Part shown: piece after piece, positions 1 through 12,446 of the stretch | Position numbering within the stretch: the first letter of the stretch is position 1 | Layout of the letters: every line of letters begins with the position of its first letter | Source of the DNA: Pristionchus mayeri | Lineage: Eukaryota > Nematoda > Chromadorea > Rhabditida > Neodiplogasteridae | Length of the DNA stretch: 64,000 nucleotides | Assembly: GCA_036245805.1 (NCBI GenBank) | Contig: BTRK01000002.1 | Span: forward strand, 15,617,067 to 15,681,066 | Direction: 5' to 3' | Notes under the pieces: model-generated | Told to the model about the DNA's origin: nothing | Database searches by the model: none | The model's input: the letters and a program-made list of their open reading frames with translations, nothing else | Made by a program: the position numbers and the translations under genes

Positions 1-65
1 ATTACAAAATAGCTTGAGCTCATCGATGATTGTCAGCATCAGAAGTTAATGCTGAAGACAAGAGT

Positions 66-354
66 AGATCCACCTTCCGTGGGAAGGTGGCGTATCCTGT
101 CTTTGCAAGCAATGTCAACAGCTGAGTGAATTTTGGCCAAATATCAATTCAATGAAAGGAGTGAGATCCTACTACACAAAACAATCTGTTCAATAAAAGT
201 CCCGGGATCAACAGCCAAAATTATATCACTATTATTGACTATCTCTGTCACAATATTATAATAACAAATAATAAAATAATGCAGATTAATTCACTCAGCT
301 GTTGACATTGCTTGCAAAGACAGGATACGCCACCTTCCCACGGAAGGTGGATCT
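66..354. repeat. Foldback inverted repeat, 67-bp arms
   Basis: Arms 66-132 and 288-354 are reverse complements over 67 bases, with a 155-bp loop. A second short inverted pair (about 191-207 and 352-370, containing AGTCCCG) overlaps the right arm. There is no ORF worth calling inside. It resembles a small non-autonomous foldback/MITE copy; no target duplication was identified. Confidence 0.75.
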
Positions 355-2199
355 CGGGACTTTTATTGACGCGGAGCGATTGATTTGTTTTCGTGATTAC
401 ACATTTCTGCTTACAAGCCTTGAAAGGATAATGATGGGAAAGCATTTGAAAGACTAGGAGCTTTTGCTATTTCTTGTGGTCAACAGCTGAGATAATTGTA
501 TCATATTTCTCTCAGTCATAATTCGTCGATTTTGGATGCCACGATACATTTCTTCGAGAAGCGACGGTGCCTTCAATACAGTTGGCAATGGCTAGTATGA
601 TTACATAGCCTCATTAGGTGTTTTCAAGGTCGGCAATTTTAAAGTAGCACAGGTCGGAAGCTTTCAACTTCCTCATCCTCCCTCTCCTCACCCAGAGGCT
701 TCACAGGTGCAAAAATTAAAGTAGCCGTTCGACCCCAACAAACCATTCCAGAATGGCTAATTCAACACGCTGATTCCAAATATGGTACTCGTTTAACCCT
801 ATCTTCGAATTTGTATGTCGTTTCCGAAGGCTGTTGACAACTTGAGACGACTCGCAGTGTTTACGACCAATACCCATTTACCCATTTACCCATATACCCA
901 TTTGACCTGGCCAATAGAGAGGCGCGGGGGAGCCAGAGGGATAAATTCGCGCGGGAAAAGTTTGAAAGGCGACAGCACCTACAGATGGAAACCAATCTTT
1001 TTGAAATTAAGCCCATTGGATTCGCCGTATCAACATTAGTATACAGTAGACCGGTAGGAACTTGGATTTTCTATTGAGAGCTTGGATAGCCGAAAACGTG
1101 GCCGAACCACCAAAGTGGTCAAAATTTCGAACTTTGAAGGCGATTTTCGCACCTTTCCAGTAGGAATTTCACAATTCTGAACAGTCTTTAGGCGAGCAAC
1201 CGACTACGCTCTTTCGAATGAGCACGTCTCTCTAGGGGGTTCGCGCCACCAACTCAAAAATCCAGGTTACTACGAAACCGACAATAATCGGAGTCTGCCT
1301 GAGGCACTTCCGGTTATGATAGAGATTTGAAATTTCGGATTTAGCATCTCCTATACTCGCGCAGAGGATCCCCAAAAGCTGGATACTTGAATTTGCCTTT
1401 GAAGGGATGTCGACCCTACCTTCTCAGGAACCTTTCCGACTGTGGGAATCTCTCGTTTCCCGGCCAAAATTGTCACGGCGCTTCGCGCCGGGGCTAACAA
1501 AAGGTCCCACTATTAGTAATGCTAATACATGCAAATTATATATAATGCTATTCAAATATGTAATGCAAATATAATATACTATACAATGTTATTCAAATTT
1601 GACATGCACGATTTGGATATGGTCTAGCCCTATCTTGCAGATGCGGTTGCTACCAAATCAATACAATTCACTTCTTGATGAGAGCCTTGTGCCTCTTTTA
1701 TTACTCACTAATATCGGAGTGGTAATTCGCATTTGACGATATTTCGAATTAGAAGAGCTGGTGAAGATGACGTAATACGTTGGAATTAAGGAACGACATA
1801 AATACAGTGAATTGCAACTATGAGATGGAGAGTTTGGAAAGAATAGGCAGGTATTTTGTTGTAATCGATGGGAATGTCACGTGCTCAATCCAGTTGTGTT
1901 CTTACGGTAACTCTCTAATTGTGCATTGCCTTTACTCGCGAGTTCAATGGAGATCTGGGAAATTGACCTTGTCTTTTTTCCTGTGATATCGTATAAGTAT
2001 AATCCAAGTCACTAACTCAATCAAATATAATAACGACATTTAGGTTTCTAAGAACCAGTTGCATTTATCGAGTATTGTATGTATTATCGGAGCGAAAACA
2101 CTCACAACATTTTCTTATTATGTGAACAAAACATCGAACTAATACTGCAATTTATCCATTATTTGTAAGCATATCAACACACTATTTTATCAAAGTGCA
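355..2199. other. Non-coding stretch, no gene recognised
   Basis: No exon series or family motif could be supported. At 873-904 there are four near-copies of an 8-base unit (CCCATTTA). The part 900-1500 is relatively GC-rich and mosaic, as in old repeat remnants; 1510-1620 is very AT-rich. The short ORFs at 815-1039 and 1780-1986 show no paralogue and no domain. Confidence 0.4.
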
Positions 2200-4180
2200 T
2201 CACACACTTGGAGGTCGTCTCTGATTCACAGTTATCCGGATGCGGGCAGTCTTCAGGTCAACATTCTCGAGGCGGCCAATCGCATTTACACCAAGCGCTC
2301 TTATAGTATTAAGAATTCCTGTCCAAGATCCATTCCGGATACGAGAGCTGTTCATTTTGCAGAATACGTTGATCTCAACAGAATCCACCAACTTCACTCC
2401 TTCAATGAGCGTTTCGCAGAATAGATCGAATATTTCATCTGAAAACGTGGAGCATTGTACTCTAAATATACTTGATAATTACCATAATAGTCGAACAGAT
2501 CAACGTCAGATAAAGATATACGTTGAGGAGCGAAAACTCGGAGAGCATGTAATACGGTAAATCTGAAGAAAGCATTGCGAACTGGTATTAGGTTGTTGCA
2601 AAAGTCTTGTGGTTTTTTGTGTACGTAATTTGAACTATCATTATTATCTTGTCTCAAATCTTGATGCCCAACAAATATAGCAGTGTTTAGAGGAAAACTT
2701 GTACTTTACATGCATACTTTTCAATCAATCCAATATCGTAATCAACGCAAGAAATTACGATAAAACCAATCACATTTGATACTCAAAATTATGCATTAAA
2801 TTGATTTTACTGGATATTTGTAGCCAAAATTCACGAAATCTGCTCATGCAGATGTCTAAGAAGTAGCACGTATACCCTTTCAGAAAATATGTTAGAACTG
2901 TCTGCCGATTAAGGTTGGGCCGAATTACATACTATTGAAAATATACTGTCGACTCTGGCTACATGAAACTTGTTCGAATTTTTTGCATCAAAGACCAAGC
3001 ATATAGGCTTCACTAAGAGTGCGCTATATTCACCCAACAAGAGGCTTTATAATCAGAAAAAATATTGATGCCTGCATCTTTCTTGATTCATTAAATTAGA
3101 ATTTCTTATTTTTCAAAAATATGCGAAATCAACATAAAAATGCAATATGTAGTCATTTACAGAACATTGTATTCCTCGAAAGGATGTAACTTCCATCATC
3201 CATGAGAAAAAATATTTATAGGGTAAAGATGGGAGCTTCATATAACCACCAGGAATTGAGCATTCATGCTTCAGAGGAAACATAACATTGAGAAATGTAT
3301 CGTTTTCGATGGATAATTTTTCGCAATTTTAACTTTGTCCTCTTATCGCCTCGCCTCCTCGATTGGGCAATGCTGATAGGGTGCGCATATGAAAGAGTAT
3401 ACAAGGCCTTATTAGTAATTAATATATGGAATGTGATCGGTCAAACTAAAAGGAAGATGGAAGGCAAAATATCAAAAAACCGCAAGACTTTTGCAACAAC
3501 CTAATAGATATAGCATGATCATAGTTAAAAAATTTAGCGGCTTACTTGAAATGTTCATCGACTCGAAATTTCCGGGAGAATCCGAGTTCTATAACTGGGA
3601 CATCTCCCATAGCCTCTCGTATGCGATTGATATCGAACAAATTGTTATGGAAATCAACAATGAACTCTAGTCGGTCAACTCTTGAGCTTCGCTCGAATAA
3701 ACGCCTAAGACGATGTTTCATCCGTCCTTCCACCTCATTCATCTCCATAAACTGCCCTCCTTTGTTGCTCTGAGATATCTGAAATATGTTCGTGTATAAA
3801 TTTACAGAAGTTAGCTCACTTTGCCAAAACCATCCGAAACCTCCCAATCCTCAATGCCGAAATATCCAAAATATATTGAAGGAGTGGTAGCAATCATTGA
3901 TTGTTGATCAGAATCGATATTCCAGCAGAAAGAAGCAATTGGAGGGAGAGTAGCACGATCTCCGGTAATCGTGTTGTGGAGCACCTCGGAATATTCCATC
4001 GAGGAGTGATCTAAACGCAAAAATAAAAATCAACTATTTTCATTTAACTGAAACAAAATGCTATCAATTTCTCACCAGTCGCGCGCTTTCAATTAACTCC
4101 AATCCGACTCGAACGATATTCCGGATGACGTCACACGGTAAATTTATGAGGCTGAGTTCATCAACGTGCGAATCCGACAT
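2200..4180 (-). pseudogene. F-box-like protein, copy A (frameshifted)
   Basis: Minus-strand paralogue of the gene at 5701-6829. Exon 1 (4076-4180) encodes an F-box-like start with the motif LPCDVIRNIVRVGLELIESA and ends in a GTGAG donor. The next exon (about 3811-4010) continues with ITPRWN and, in another frame, ASFCWN and FGIEDWE. The following exon (about 3542-3773) encodes RRLFERSSRVDRLEFIVDF, and C-terminal exons lie at 2200-2570 (FTVLHALRVFAP, then VNAIGRLENVDL). Compared with copy B, four bases are missing just after the RWNI codons, shifting the frame inside the F-box-like region. A mariner-like element lies in the intron between the last exons. F-box proteins are substrate adaptors of SCF ubiquitin ligases; that role here rests only on the weak N-terminal match. 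Splice edges in the C-terminal half are approximate. Confidence 0.55.
2588..3504. mobile_element. Mariner-like non-autonomous element 1
   Basis: A 917-bp element with terminal inverted repeats of about 32 bp, starting TTAGGTTGTTGCAAAAGTCT, with one mismatch between ends. It is flanked by TA on both sides (2586-2587 and 3505-3506), the usual Tc1/mariner target duplication. No transposase ORF with a D,D34D layout is present, so it is a decayed or internally deleted derivative. It sits in an intron of F-box copy A. Confidence 0.85.
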
Positions 4181-4354
4181 GGCAACGACGGATGAAGATG
4201 TAATGAACAATTGTTTGATTATGCCCCGGTGTTGCATTACCCTAGCGGCTGTCACGCATTCAAATCGAATGCATATCCAATGAACGTCACTTGATACCGT
4301 ATCCGATAGATGGTGTACTATAATACTGCTGGTTTTACGATCTAGTGACATATA

Positions 4355-5263
4355 TTAGGTTGTCTCAAAAGTTATTTAATTTTTTTCGACTATTTAATTT
4401 TTCAAGCTTGCTCTCGTCAGCATCGGATGTTTCAATTTTCCTTTTAGCATGAGTTAGGGTCTTGGTATTGTAATACAACTATACATTGAAATCTAAACCC
4501 TGATGCGTGGTATGAGAGAAAATAATTATTTTTGCCGAAAGGTCGAAATATGCCTATTTTTGGCGTATTTTGCTGATGATGAATTTTCGACGAGGATTGA
4601 CCTGTTGATTCTGCCTGATGAATGAGTGATAGTCCAAGGACTAATTGTTCTGATAAACTCTTAAAATACGGAAATCAATGCTAGCTTGGAACGGGAGATT
4701 GTGAAAATGTCATATTTTAATGCTTGAGATTGGACTTCCACATTCCGACAAACTAAACTGAACAACGGATGGTTCAAATGTCTCCTAATTCTAAATATAT
4801 ATTTAGTGGGAAAAGTGCTTCACAACTCGCCACAAATGAGCTCTCTCGGATCCTCAATACAATTCCAGGATCTATTGATGCTACTTCGTGAATTACCAGC
4901 TAGTGTACTTTTCAGATCGTGTGCTTCCTAATATACGTGGATATAACAGTACATCTATCAAATATGACTCGTTAATAACATATTGGGAGTACTTCACGGT
5001 AGTGTATTAAATTTGCACCTCACGCGGTTTTCCGAAAAATTTTGAACCTTTGAAAAAGTTAGTCCCTTTGACATCTCGTTGAATTTCAGAGTTTATCGCG
5101 AGAATCTTACAAGCTCTTTAGGACTGAGGTAATGTGCGCTAGATAGTGAACCCAAGCCCTTGTATATGGTAGAAGACCAGAAGTAAATCGGTCAACATCC
5201 AAGGACAGGAGAGGTGAAAACATGAAAAAATGAAAATAGTCAGAAACTTTTGAGACAACCTAA
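4355..5263. mobile_element. Mariner-like non-autonomous element 2
   Basis: A 909-bp element with ends TTAGGTTGTCTCAAAAGTT and its reverse complement, flanked by TA (4353-4354 and 5264-5265). The termini differ from element 1 at the GTTGTTGC/GTTGTCTC position, so it is a different subfamily. No transposase ORF is visible. It lies between the two F-box-like genes, just upstream of copy A. Confidence 0.85.
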
Positions 5264-5700
5264 TAAAAGAAAGTTTAAATTTGAGTCAGTATCATCTCGC
5301 ATTTCATATTTCGAAGTGGGGTGAATTTAGAAGTTCACTAAGTTAATTTCATTGTGCTACTGACTATTTATAACGCAAAATAGTGAGGTATCATCATATT
5401 GTACAGTGAATTCATTACATATTTGAGTAACATGACAAAAACTCATTGTATGCTGACACCATTTTTATTCGCAATTGTTGATAAGCGTTTCTGAGAAGCC
5501 GTTGAATGAATCGATGTATTGAATTTATATGGCGGGGCCACAGTTGTATTTTTTTCTATATTGTGATCGACATGCACGATCCTCAGATTGTAAAATTATT
5601 CGGAAGCAGTTCAACAATCCACTGAATAAAAATGTACAAACGAGTCTCCATTCTTCACAGTATATTGATGGAACGATAAATACACGATCAGTAGCTGCGT
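5264..5700. other. Intergenic, downstream of F-box copy B
   Basis: No gene seen. The block around 5468-5490 (TTCGCAATTGTTGATAAGCG) is nearly repeated at 7385-7404, ahead of the lectin-type gene; both contain TGATAA. Confidence 0.4.
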
Positions 5701-6829
5701 TCAGACTCCCTTTGAAGTTATAGTGAACCGAGCGCGCGCATTTATCTTGTTAGCCATTTCATGACGGCCAATCACATTCAAACCAGCGGCTCGTAATTTA
5801 TTCGCGACGCCAGCCCAATATCCAGTCCGACGATAGGAATGATTCGTTATGTATGTCATTTTGTAGATAATACGAACTTCAATCACGGGCACAAGTTGAA
5901 CTGCTTCAGTCAGCAATGACCGAAAATTGTCAAAAGAATCACCTAAATTAAGATTGTCTTTGTAGAGAAAATTTTTCTCTAGGATAATTAGCTCAATAAG
6001 ATCAGCGTTCTCAAATTATACTTAATTTTTACCAGTAGAGTTGAAATCGGCAATAAACAGAAATATATGTTGAGTGGAGAAAACTCGAAGAGCATGAATG
6101 ATAGTAATTCTGAAGCATTTTTATTAATTTGGAATACGTCGATTACGGAGTGCTAAAAGATTCACTTACTTGAACTTTTCTTCGGTTCGCAATATCCCAG
6201 AGAATGAAAGTTCCCGAATTTTCACATCTCCCATTCCATCTTTTATGCTATCAACGTCAAATAACTTGTTACGGAAGTCAACAATGAACTCGAGTCTGTC
6301 GACTCGAGAGGAATGATCAAACAAACGCCTAAGGCGAGTCTTCATCCACTCTTGCTTTAAAACAATCTCCATATACTTATTGCAATTGTTCGTTTGAAAC
6401 ATCTTAAATAAATCGTCTGATATATATTTGATCAAATTCTGCTCACTTTCATCGAATCATTTGAATTCTGCCAATCCTCAATTCCGAAATAGCTATGATA
6501 TAATTCCGAAGTCATAATGCTCATTGATTGACGCTGCCATGCAGTGCGATGTAAACTCCAGCAGAAATTAGCTATCGGAGGGAGATTATCACGATCTCTG
6601 ACGATCAAATTGCTGATCGCCTCAGAGCATAGAATGTTCCAACGAAGAGTGATCTAAACGCATGTATTGAAACCCACTATTCTTACTTAAAATTATAAAA
6701 AATGATTCTAGAACTCACATGTCGTGCACTCTCCATTGACTCCAATCCGACTCGAGCGATTTTCCGAATGACATCGGACGAGATGTTAGAGAGATTCAGT
6801 CCATCAGTGTGCGACATACATACCGACAT
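5701..6829 (-). CDS. F-box-like protein, copy B
   Basis: Multi-exon minus-strand gene. Exon 1 (6719-6829, 37 codons, start at 6829; a second ATG is at 6817) encodes SSDVIRKIARVGLESMESAR. The next exon reads ITLRWNILCSEAIS, then ANFCW and YFGIEDWQ, with no break. The exon at about 6166-6416 encodes RRLFDHSSRVDRLEFIVDF. Further exons lie at about 6020-6125 (HALRVFSTQ) and 5701-5935 (ends ARFTITSKGV, stop 5701-5703). Conserved blocks are shared in order with copy A, which supports the exon model. The SSDVIRKI...SAR...RWN stretch resembles a nematode F-box; the rest is a family-specific domain I cannot name. No membrane segment or signal peptide is apparent. An upstream block conserved with copy A (TAA near 6885 and 4245) may be a further 5' exon. 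Confidence 0.55.
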
Positions 6830-7539
6830 AAATAATATAGATGTCTAGGATAATTTGTTTCAAATATCCCAGTCATCTACACTAGCGGCTGTCAAGTATT
6901 CAAAACGATCGTTGCTTGACACAGTACCTGGACATATGACCACTGTGCGTGAACATTTGGCAGGGTGACTACATCAACATATTTATGATACTGAACATTC
7001 GTTCCAATGATAGACTACAAACTAATGAGTCAGACACCGATTTTATTCCATATTACCGAGGGGGCGGGCTGAATATTAATAATAATTTATCTACGCCCGA
7101 GGCTCGACGAAAGGGTAAGATACATCAGTGATCAAATAAAAAGAAAATGGGTGGGAATTGACTCTCATTAATTATTCAGTGTGAGAGAGTGTGGCGAAAA
7201 AATATTGAGGTTGATGGCGATAATTTTAGTGTTTCTCTGAACATACTGTAGAGAACCGATCGGGGGTGAATCAACATTAAATCAGAATGTAAAATGGAGT
7301 GGTAATAAAATTTAATGAGTTGGTTCTTGATAAACTTCATGACATAAATGTGATCACAACAAGATCCCATCATTAACTACACTATTCGCAATTGTTGATA
7401 ACCGTTTGGAGTGTGGTCTTAGGAGAGAAACGTGATAAGAGCCTATAAAGAAGATTACGCCAGTGCCGTGCTCATAATCTATTGATGAATGCCTGAATGT
7501 GTTGTGCGTTATATTTTACGATTTCAGGATTTCAAGTAG
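6830..7539 (+). promoter_or_regulatory. Upstream region of the lectin-type gene, with GATA-type sites
   Basis: No gene recognised. TGATAA occurs at 7396-7401 and TGATAAG at 7433-7439, about 140 and 100 bp before the start codon at 7540. WGATAR sites bound by ELT-2-type GATA factors are typical of nematode intestinal genes, and CUB/lectin effectors are often intestinal. Function here is inference. Confidence 0.35.
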
Positions 7540-8185
7540 ATGAAAGAGGTTTGGAAGTTGATTTCTCTTTTTCTGCTCTCTATAGGAACTGTTGATGCGT
7601 TCGTGTTCTCGTGCGAGCAAGTGAAGTACAAGGTGATCTCCCTTTTCAGTTCGAACTATTTTCTTAGTTTGTCTTTCCATCTTAACAATATTGCATACAT
7701 ATCAGATCGAGCTCATCAATTCCAAGTTGGACACTGACTTCATTTGTGTTATTGTGGAAATCAAGGAGTTCGCCCCTTTCAATTTCTCGAATTTCGAACA
7801 GCTTGATCAAATCTACGTCCAGAATGACGATATCTTTCTCAGGTTTAAACATTCCCGATAATTAATAAGTATTCGATTGGTATACTCTAGTCTCGCCAAC
7901 ATATCCGGGAGAATACATGGATGTGTGAAACGGGAGACAAGTCAACCGTGGAGGCTGACTTCCACCGTTGATTCACTCGATTGCACTGAAGAATTCACGC
8001 TTATCGCCTCGTCTACAGCAAACCCGATAATATCGTAGTTGGTAGTTCAATTTGACAATTTGTTGGTTACTTCTCCCCTCACAATGTGAATCAGCGCTAC
8101 GCCTCGTACTCTGATAAGGCAATCAGAGGAAGATGAGGCGAAACAAGAAGATTCGATTTTATGTTTCCTCCTCTATACCCGTCAT

Positions 8186-9938
8186 TTTTTATATTGTTTA
8201 TCACGTGTATCACGAGTCAGTGGATAAAAAACAGACCTCTCAGGAACAAATCGAAACTTTTGTTTGCCTGATATTAACTATATTTTTGTGGGTGAATGCC
8301 CAGGACCGATGATGTCAAAAAATATAGGTGTCTGGTTCCAGAGTAGGCTTTTAAAGATTTTCCTGTTTTGATCCTGCCCATACTGTATATTAGCTCCCAG
8401 ATGAGCTAGAAAGGTAGCATTGGGCTCAAAATGTTCGGAAAATCTTTTCCAACAACTTTTATGTTGAAAACTTCTCTCTGTTGCAACAATTATATCTGCT
8501 ATGTTCGCAAAACCGCTCGCAAAATCAGAAAATAAATGTGTTCACCATCATGCAGGAAACTTTCAATGGATTTTTATTTCATAATATGAAAGAATAATCA
8601 TTCATGTATATAGGAAAAATATTAGTGACAGAAATATCTTACCCCCAAATTGGGATACGAACATGGTCAGGTGATGCATAATCTGAAAATATTCCCTCCA
8701 TTGCGCCTAAATGCACGCATTAGTAATACTTTACCGCGATTTTATACGTTTGTGGAATGGATGAGTCAGATACTGCAGAAAAACTCAAAGTTCGACAAAG
8801 TTTGAAAAAACGATTTTCACAATCTCGATTTGGCTCAAGTTTGTGCATTTATAATATCGCACGTAGATATAAACATCCGGGTTGAGTATGCCTAATTATT
8901 AATAGATATCGACTACTGTAAAAATTTAATAGAATCGGTCGATCCAGTGTTCCAAATCTCGTGCATTCTTCACTCGAATATGCTACCACGGAAGATCACT
9001 ATATTCTGGAATGTGTTTGAAAAACATATACACTTTATCAAAATTGTACTTTCAGCTGAAATTGTGTTATTTCTGATCGGATTTGCGCATCTAAAATCAT
9101 GAAAACCCTCCTTATCAATAATAACGCATGGAATAAGCAAATTAATACGTTTATTACCATTTCAAAAAATTCAAAATAGAAAAAAATAAATTTATTTTCC
9201 AACAAAGATAAACGATGCTTTGGCGGCACTTTCTGACTAAAACATCCCATATATGATTTTACATGTACAAATCCGATCAGAAATAACACAATTTCAGCTG
9301 AAAGTACAATTTTGATAAAGTATGATCTTCCGTGGTAGCATATTCGAGTGAATAATGCACGAGATTCGAAACATTGGATCGACCGATTCTATTATATTTC
9401 TACAGTAGTCGGTATATATTAATAATTAGGCATATTCATCCCGGATGCTTGTATCTACGTGCGATCTTATAAATGCACAAACTTGAGACAAATCGAGGTT
9501 GTGAAAATCGATTTTTCAAACTTGTGTCGAACTTTTGGGTTTTTCTGCAGTATCTGACTCATCCATTCCACAAAAGTATAAAATCGCGGTAAAGTATTAC
9601 TAATGCGTGCATTTAGGCGCAATGGAGGGAATATTTTCAGATTATGCATCACCTGACCATGTTCGTTGACGAATATCCCAATTTGGGGGTAAGATATTTC
9701 TGTCACTAATATTTTTCCTATATACGTGAATGATTATTCTTTCATATTATGAAATAAAAATCCATTGTAAGTTCACTGCGTGATGGTGAACACAGCCGGC
9801 TCTGGGACCAGACACCTCTATTACATCATCGGGCATTCACCCACAAAAATATAGATAATATCAGGCAAAAAAAGTTTGGATTTGTTCCCGCACTCATCCA
9901 CTGGCTCGTGATACGCGTGTTATACATTTTTTTCAGTT
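8186..9938. repeat. Long foldback element 1 inside the lectin-type gene
   Basis: Left arm 8186-9084 and right arm 9269-9938 are imperfect reverse complements around a loop of about 184 bp. The left arm carries about 210 extra bases (roughly 8345-8580) absent from the right. Arms share many mismatches, so it is older than the 46.6-61.8 kb inversion. Its right end coincides with the TTTTTTCAG acceptor of the following exon. ORFs inside (for example 9467-9706) are shadows without homology. Confidence 0.75.
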
Positions 9939-12446
9939 ATTATCCAGGGTATCAAATAGGAGGAATTGGAAAAACGACAACAGTGGATCTCGTTCATCCA
10001 AGAAGCGGGCTGGCAGTGACTCCTCAATGCCACAGAGACAGGGGCAAGATATCCTTCTTCAGTGGAGTTGGAACGAACGAGAAAGAGGAACGATTCCCGC
10101 TCATGACTTGGAAGTAATTTTAATCTTTCTGTTCGTTATGATGTTCCCATTTCACCAACATGCTTAAAACTGTGAATTTAATCGAGAGTGCTATTTTTGT
10201 AGCTGCACCGAAGAAGTAACCGACCTTTACTTCTTCCAAGTTGCGGTGACAATGACCGTTGAAGATTGTCTCTGCAACTTTTTCATCTTTACAATGCAAA
10301 ACGTCGGTAAGTATGCCGGTGTACGGTCATAGTTTTGATATGTTTTGAATGTTAACCTATTTTCCATGGGAGAAGCCTTGCTGGAGATTGGATCAACCAC
10401 TTACATGGTGACCAGCAATAATCTGCAAAGCATGCAAAAAGCCCCATCCGACAACCTCTTGGAGATACGAACTGAGTCAGTTGGCATGTCTTTCAATGTA
10501 TTTTGGGCATTGCATTACAGGACGTAGTTACTCCCTACTACCATTACAGTTGAAAAAATGATTAGAAATACAATTGAAGCCCCGTCATACCTTACTCATT
10601 CTCTATGAGATACGACATGCTTTTCGATCCAAGATACGATTCGAACATCTCCCTAAGGATTGGCCGAGAAGGTGAAAAGAAGTTGTGAGTGGTGATGAAG
10701 TCGCTCACGAAAAAGATTTTTTTAGCTTCAATAACGGATCGGAATCCACCACTTTCGACGCCCTGGAGGGCAAAATATATGTCGGGTTTAATTATGCTCG
10801 TGCATTTACGATCCATGATTTTAGTTGCACTTCAACAGTATTAACGTTCCCGCAACTGAAGTATGGAACAGTCAGGACAATGTGATCATCGAGATCAAAT
10901 TGAATCGTAAGCTTCCGGAATGTGTTTGAAAAAACATATACAATTGGTGCTTTGAAACTGCATATTTCATTGCAGCACTTGAGCCACTTCCCAGTCCAAT
11001 GACCGAGTCGCAAGGTGAGCTCGGCATTACTTTTTACCTTCATGTTGTGACAAATCTTCAAAGAGAAAGACCGCAGCACCGACTCATGGAGATAATAGAT
11101 AGTTTCACGCCTCAGGCCAATACTGTGAATGCGCGGTAAACGAATATATGATGGCGGTCGGTTGGGATACGAAGCAAATCTGGATGGACATAGTGATCAT
11201 CCTCGATACTTGGCTATGGGAGACCTTTCACTAGCATCGGTTAGCACAATCACAGCATCGGTCACATATTGATTGCCGTTTGAAATGTATAATTTTGTGT
11301 AAGGTGAAGACTTCCAGGCAGCGACTCTAGTTGATTCATTGATCGCTGAAGATGATCGAGATCTCCTCATTACTGATCCAACAGCTTCATTCTACACGAG
11401 AATAGGAGTGATAGCAATGTCTGATACTGCAGAGGCGAGAACTTTAAAACATTTTCACAAATTTCTCACAGTTTTTAAGGTTCTCTACAGCCTCAACATG
11501 ACGAAAACTGACAAAATGAGCGAAAAAGTGAACATCAAGGCTGGAATTTCGGAGATTGACGTTGTTGAGTGAGTTTTGCGTTTCGAAATAGATAAATAAA
11601 GGAATTTCCAGTGCATTCCAAGCCGCTGTTGACGTTTTCGACGATGGAATCGTAAGTCAGCCTTATCGGGCGATTGTACGTCATGTGATCTACTATATGA
11701 CCGATTCCGACCCGTAGGTGGACTTATTTCATCCACTTACACGGGATTATTGTACAGGAAGACGAAATTGCCAAATTTTATGGAGAACTTCAAGGAATCA
11801 CAAGGAGTTATCATCGTAAACAGTGATCATTTCAAAAAAAAATTAAACGAGTACATTGTTGATTGCCAGATTTTGTCAAAGACGGAGTGACTGAACGACC
11901 TGGGTTGAAGAATCTGGCCTCTGAGGGATACTATTTCACAGACCTTCATGAAAATGTGATGAAGAACATGCAAGTATTCTGCAAAGGTTCGTATTTTTCG
12001 AAATGTGAGACTGTTTTATTTCAGCAAACTGTTTCTGTCATTCTGATAGATATCCTTATGTTGGAAGCGACCCTACGAAGGCTCCCAATGGTTTGTTCTT
12101 GCGATCACTATCTGAGATGTTAGAGATGGAACGAGTTTCGCTCTCCAATATCACTTATCTTGAGGCGGTTGCTATCACGCGGTCGCATACTGGAGCCTCC
12201 TTTAGCAATGCACGTTGGTACTGTGCTAGTCACCGTGGAGGGACGATCGCCGTAGCTCATGATAATGACAAAGCTTCTTTTCTAGACTATTGTAAGGTAT
12301 AATTTCTTTTCATGCTGTATTTTCGCCTCAATATACGATTTTTTACAGTGATTTCATCCGAAGCTAAACGCTACTTCTTCTGGATTGGATACTCTAGGCT
12401 CGACGATGGAATGACATGGATATGGGAGGATGGGGTTGATGTCGTA

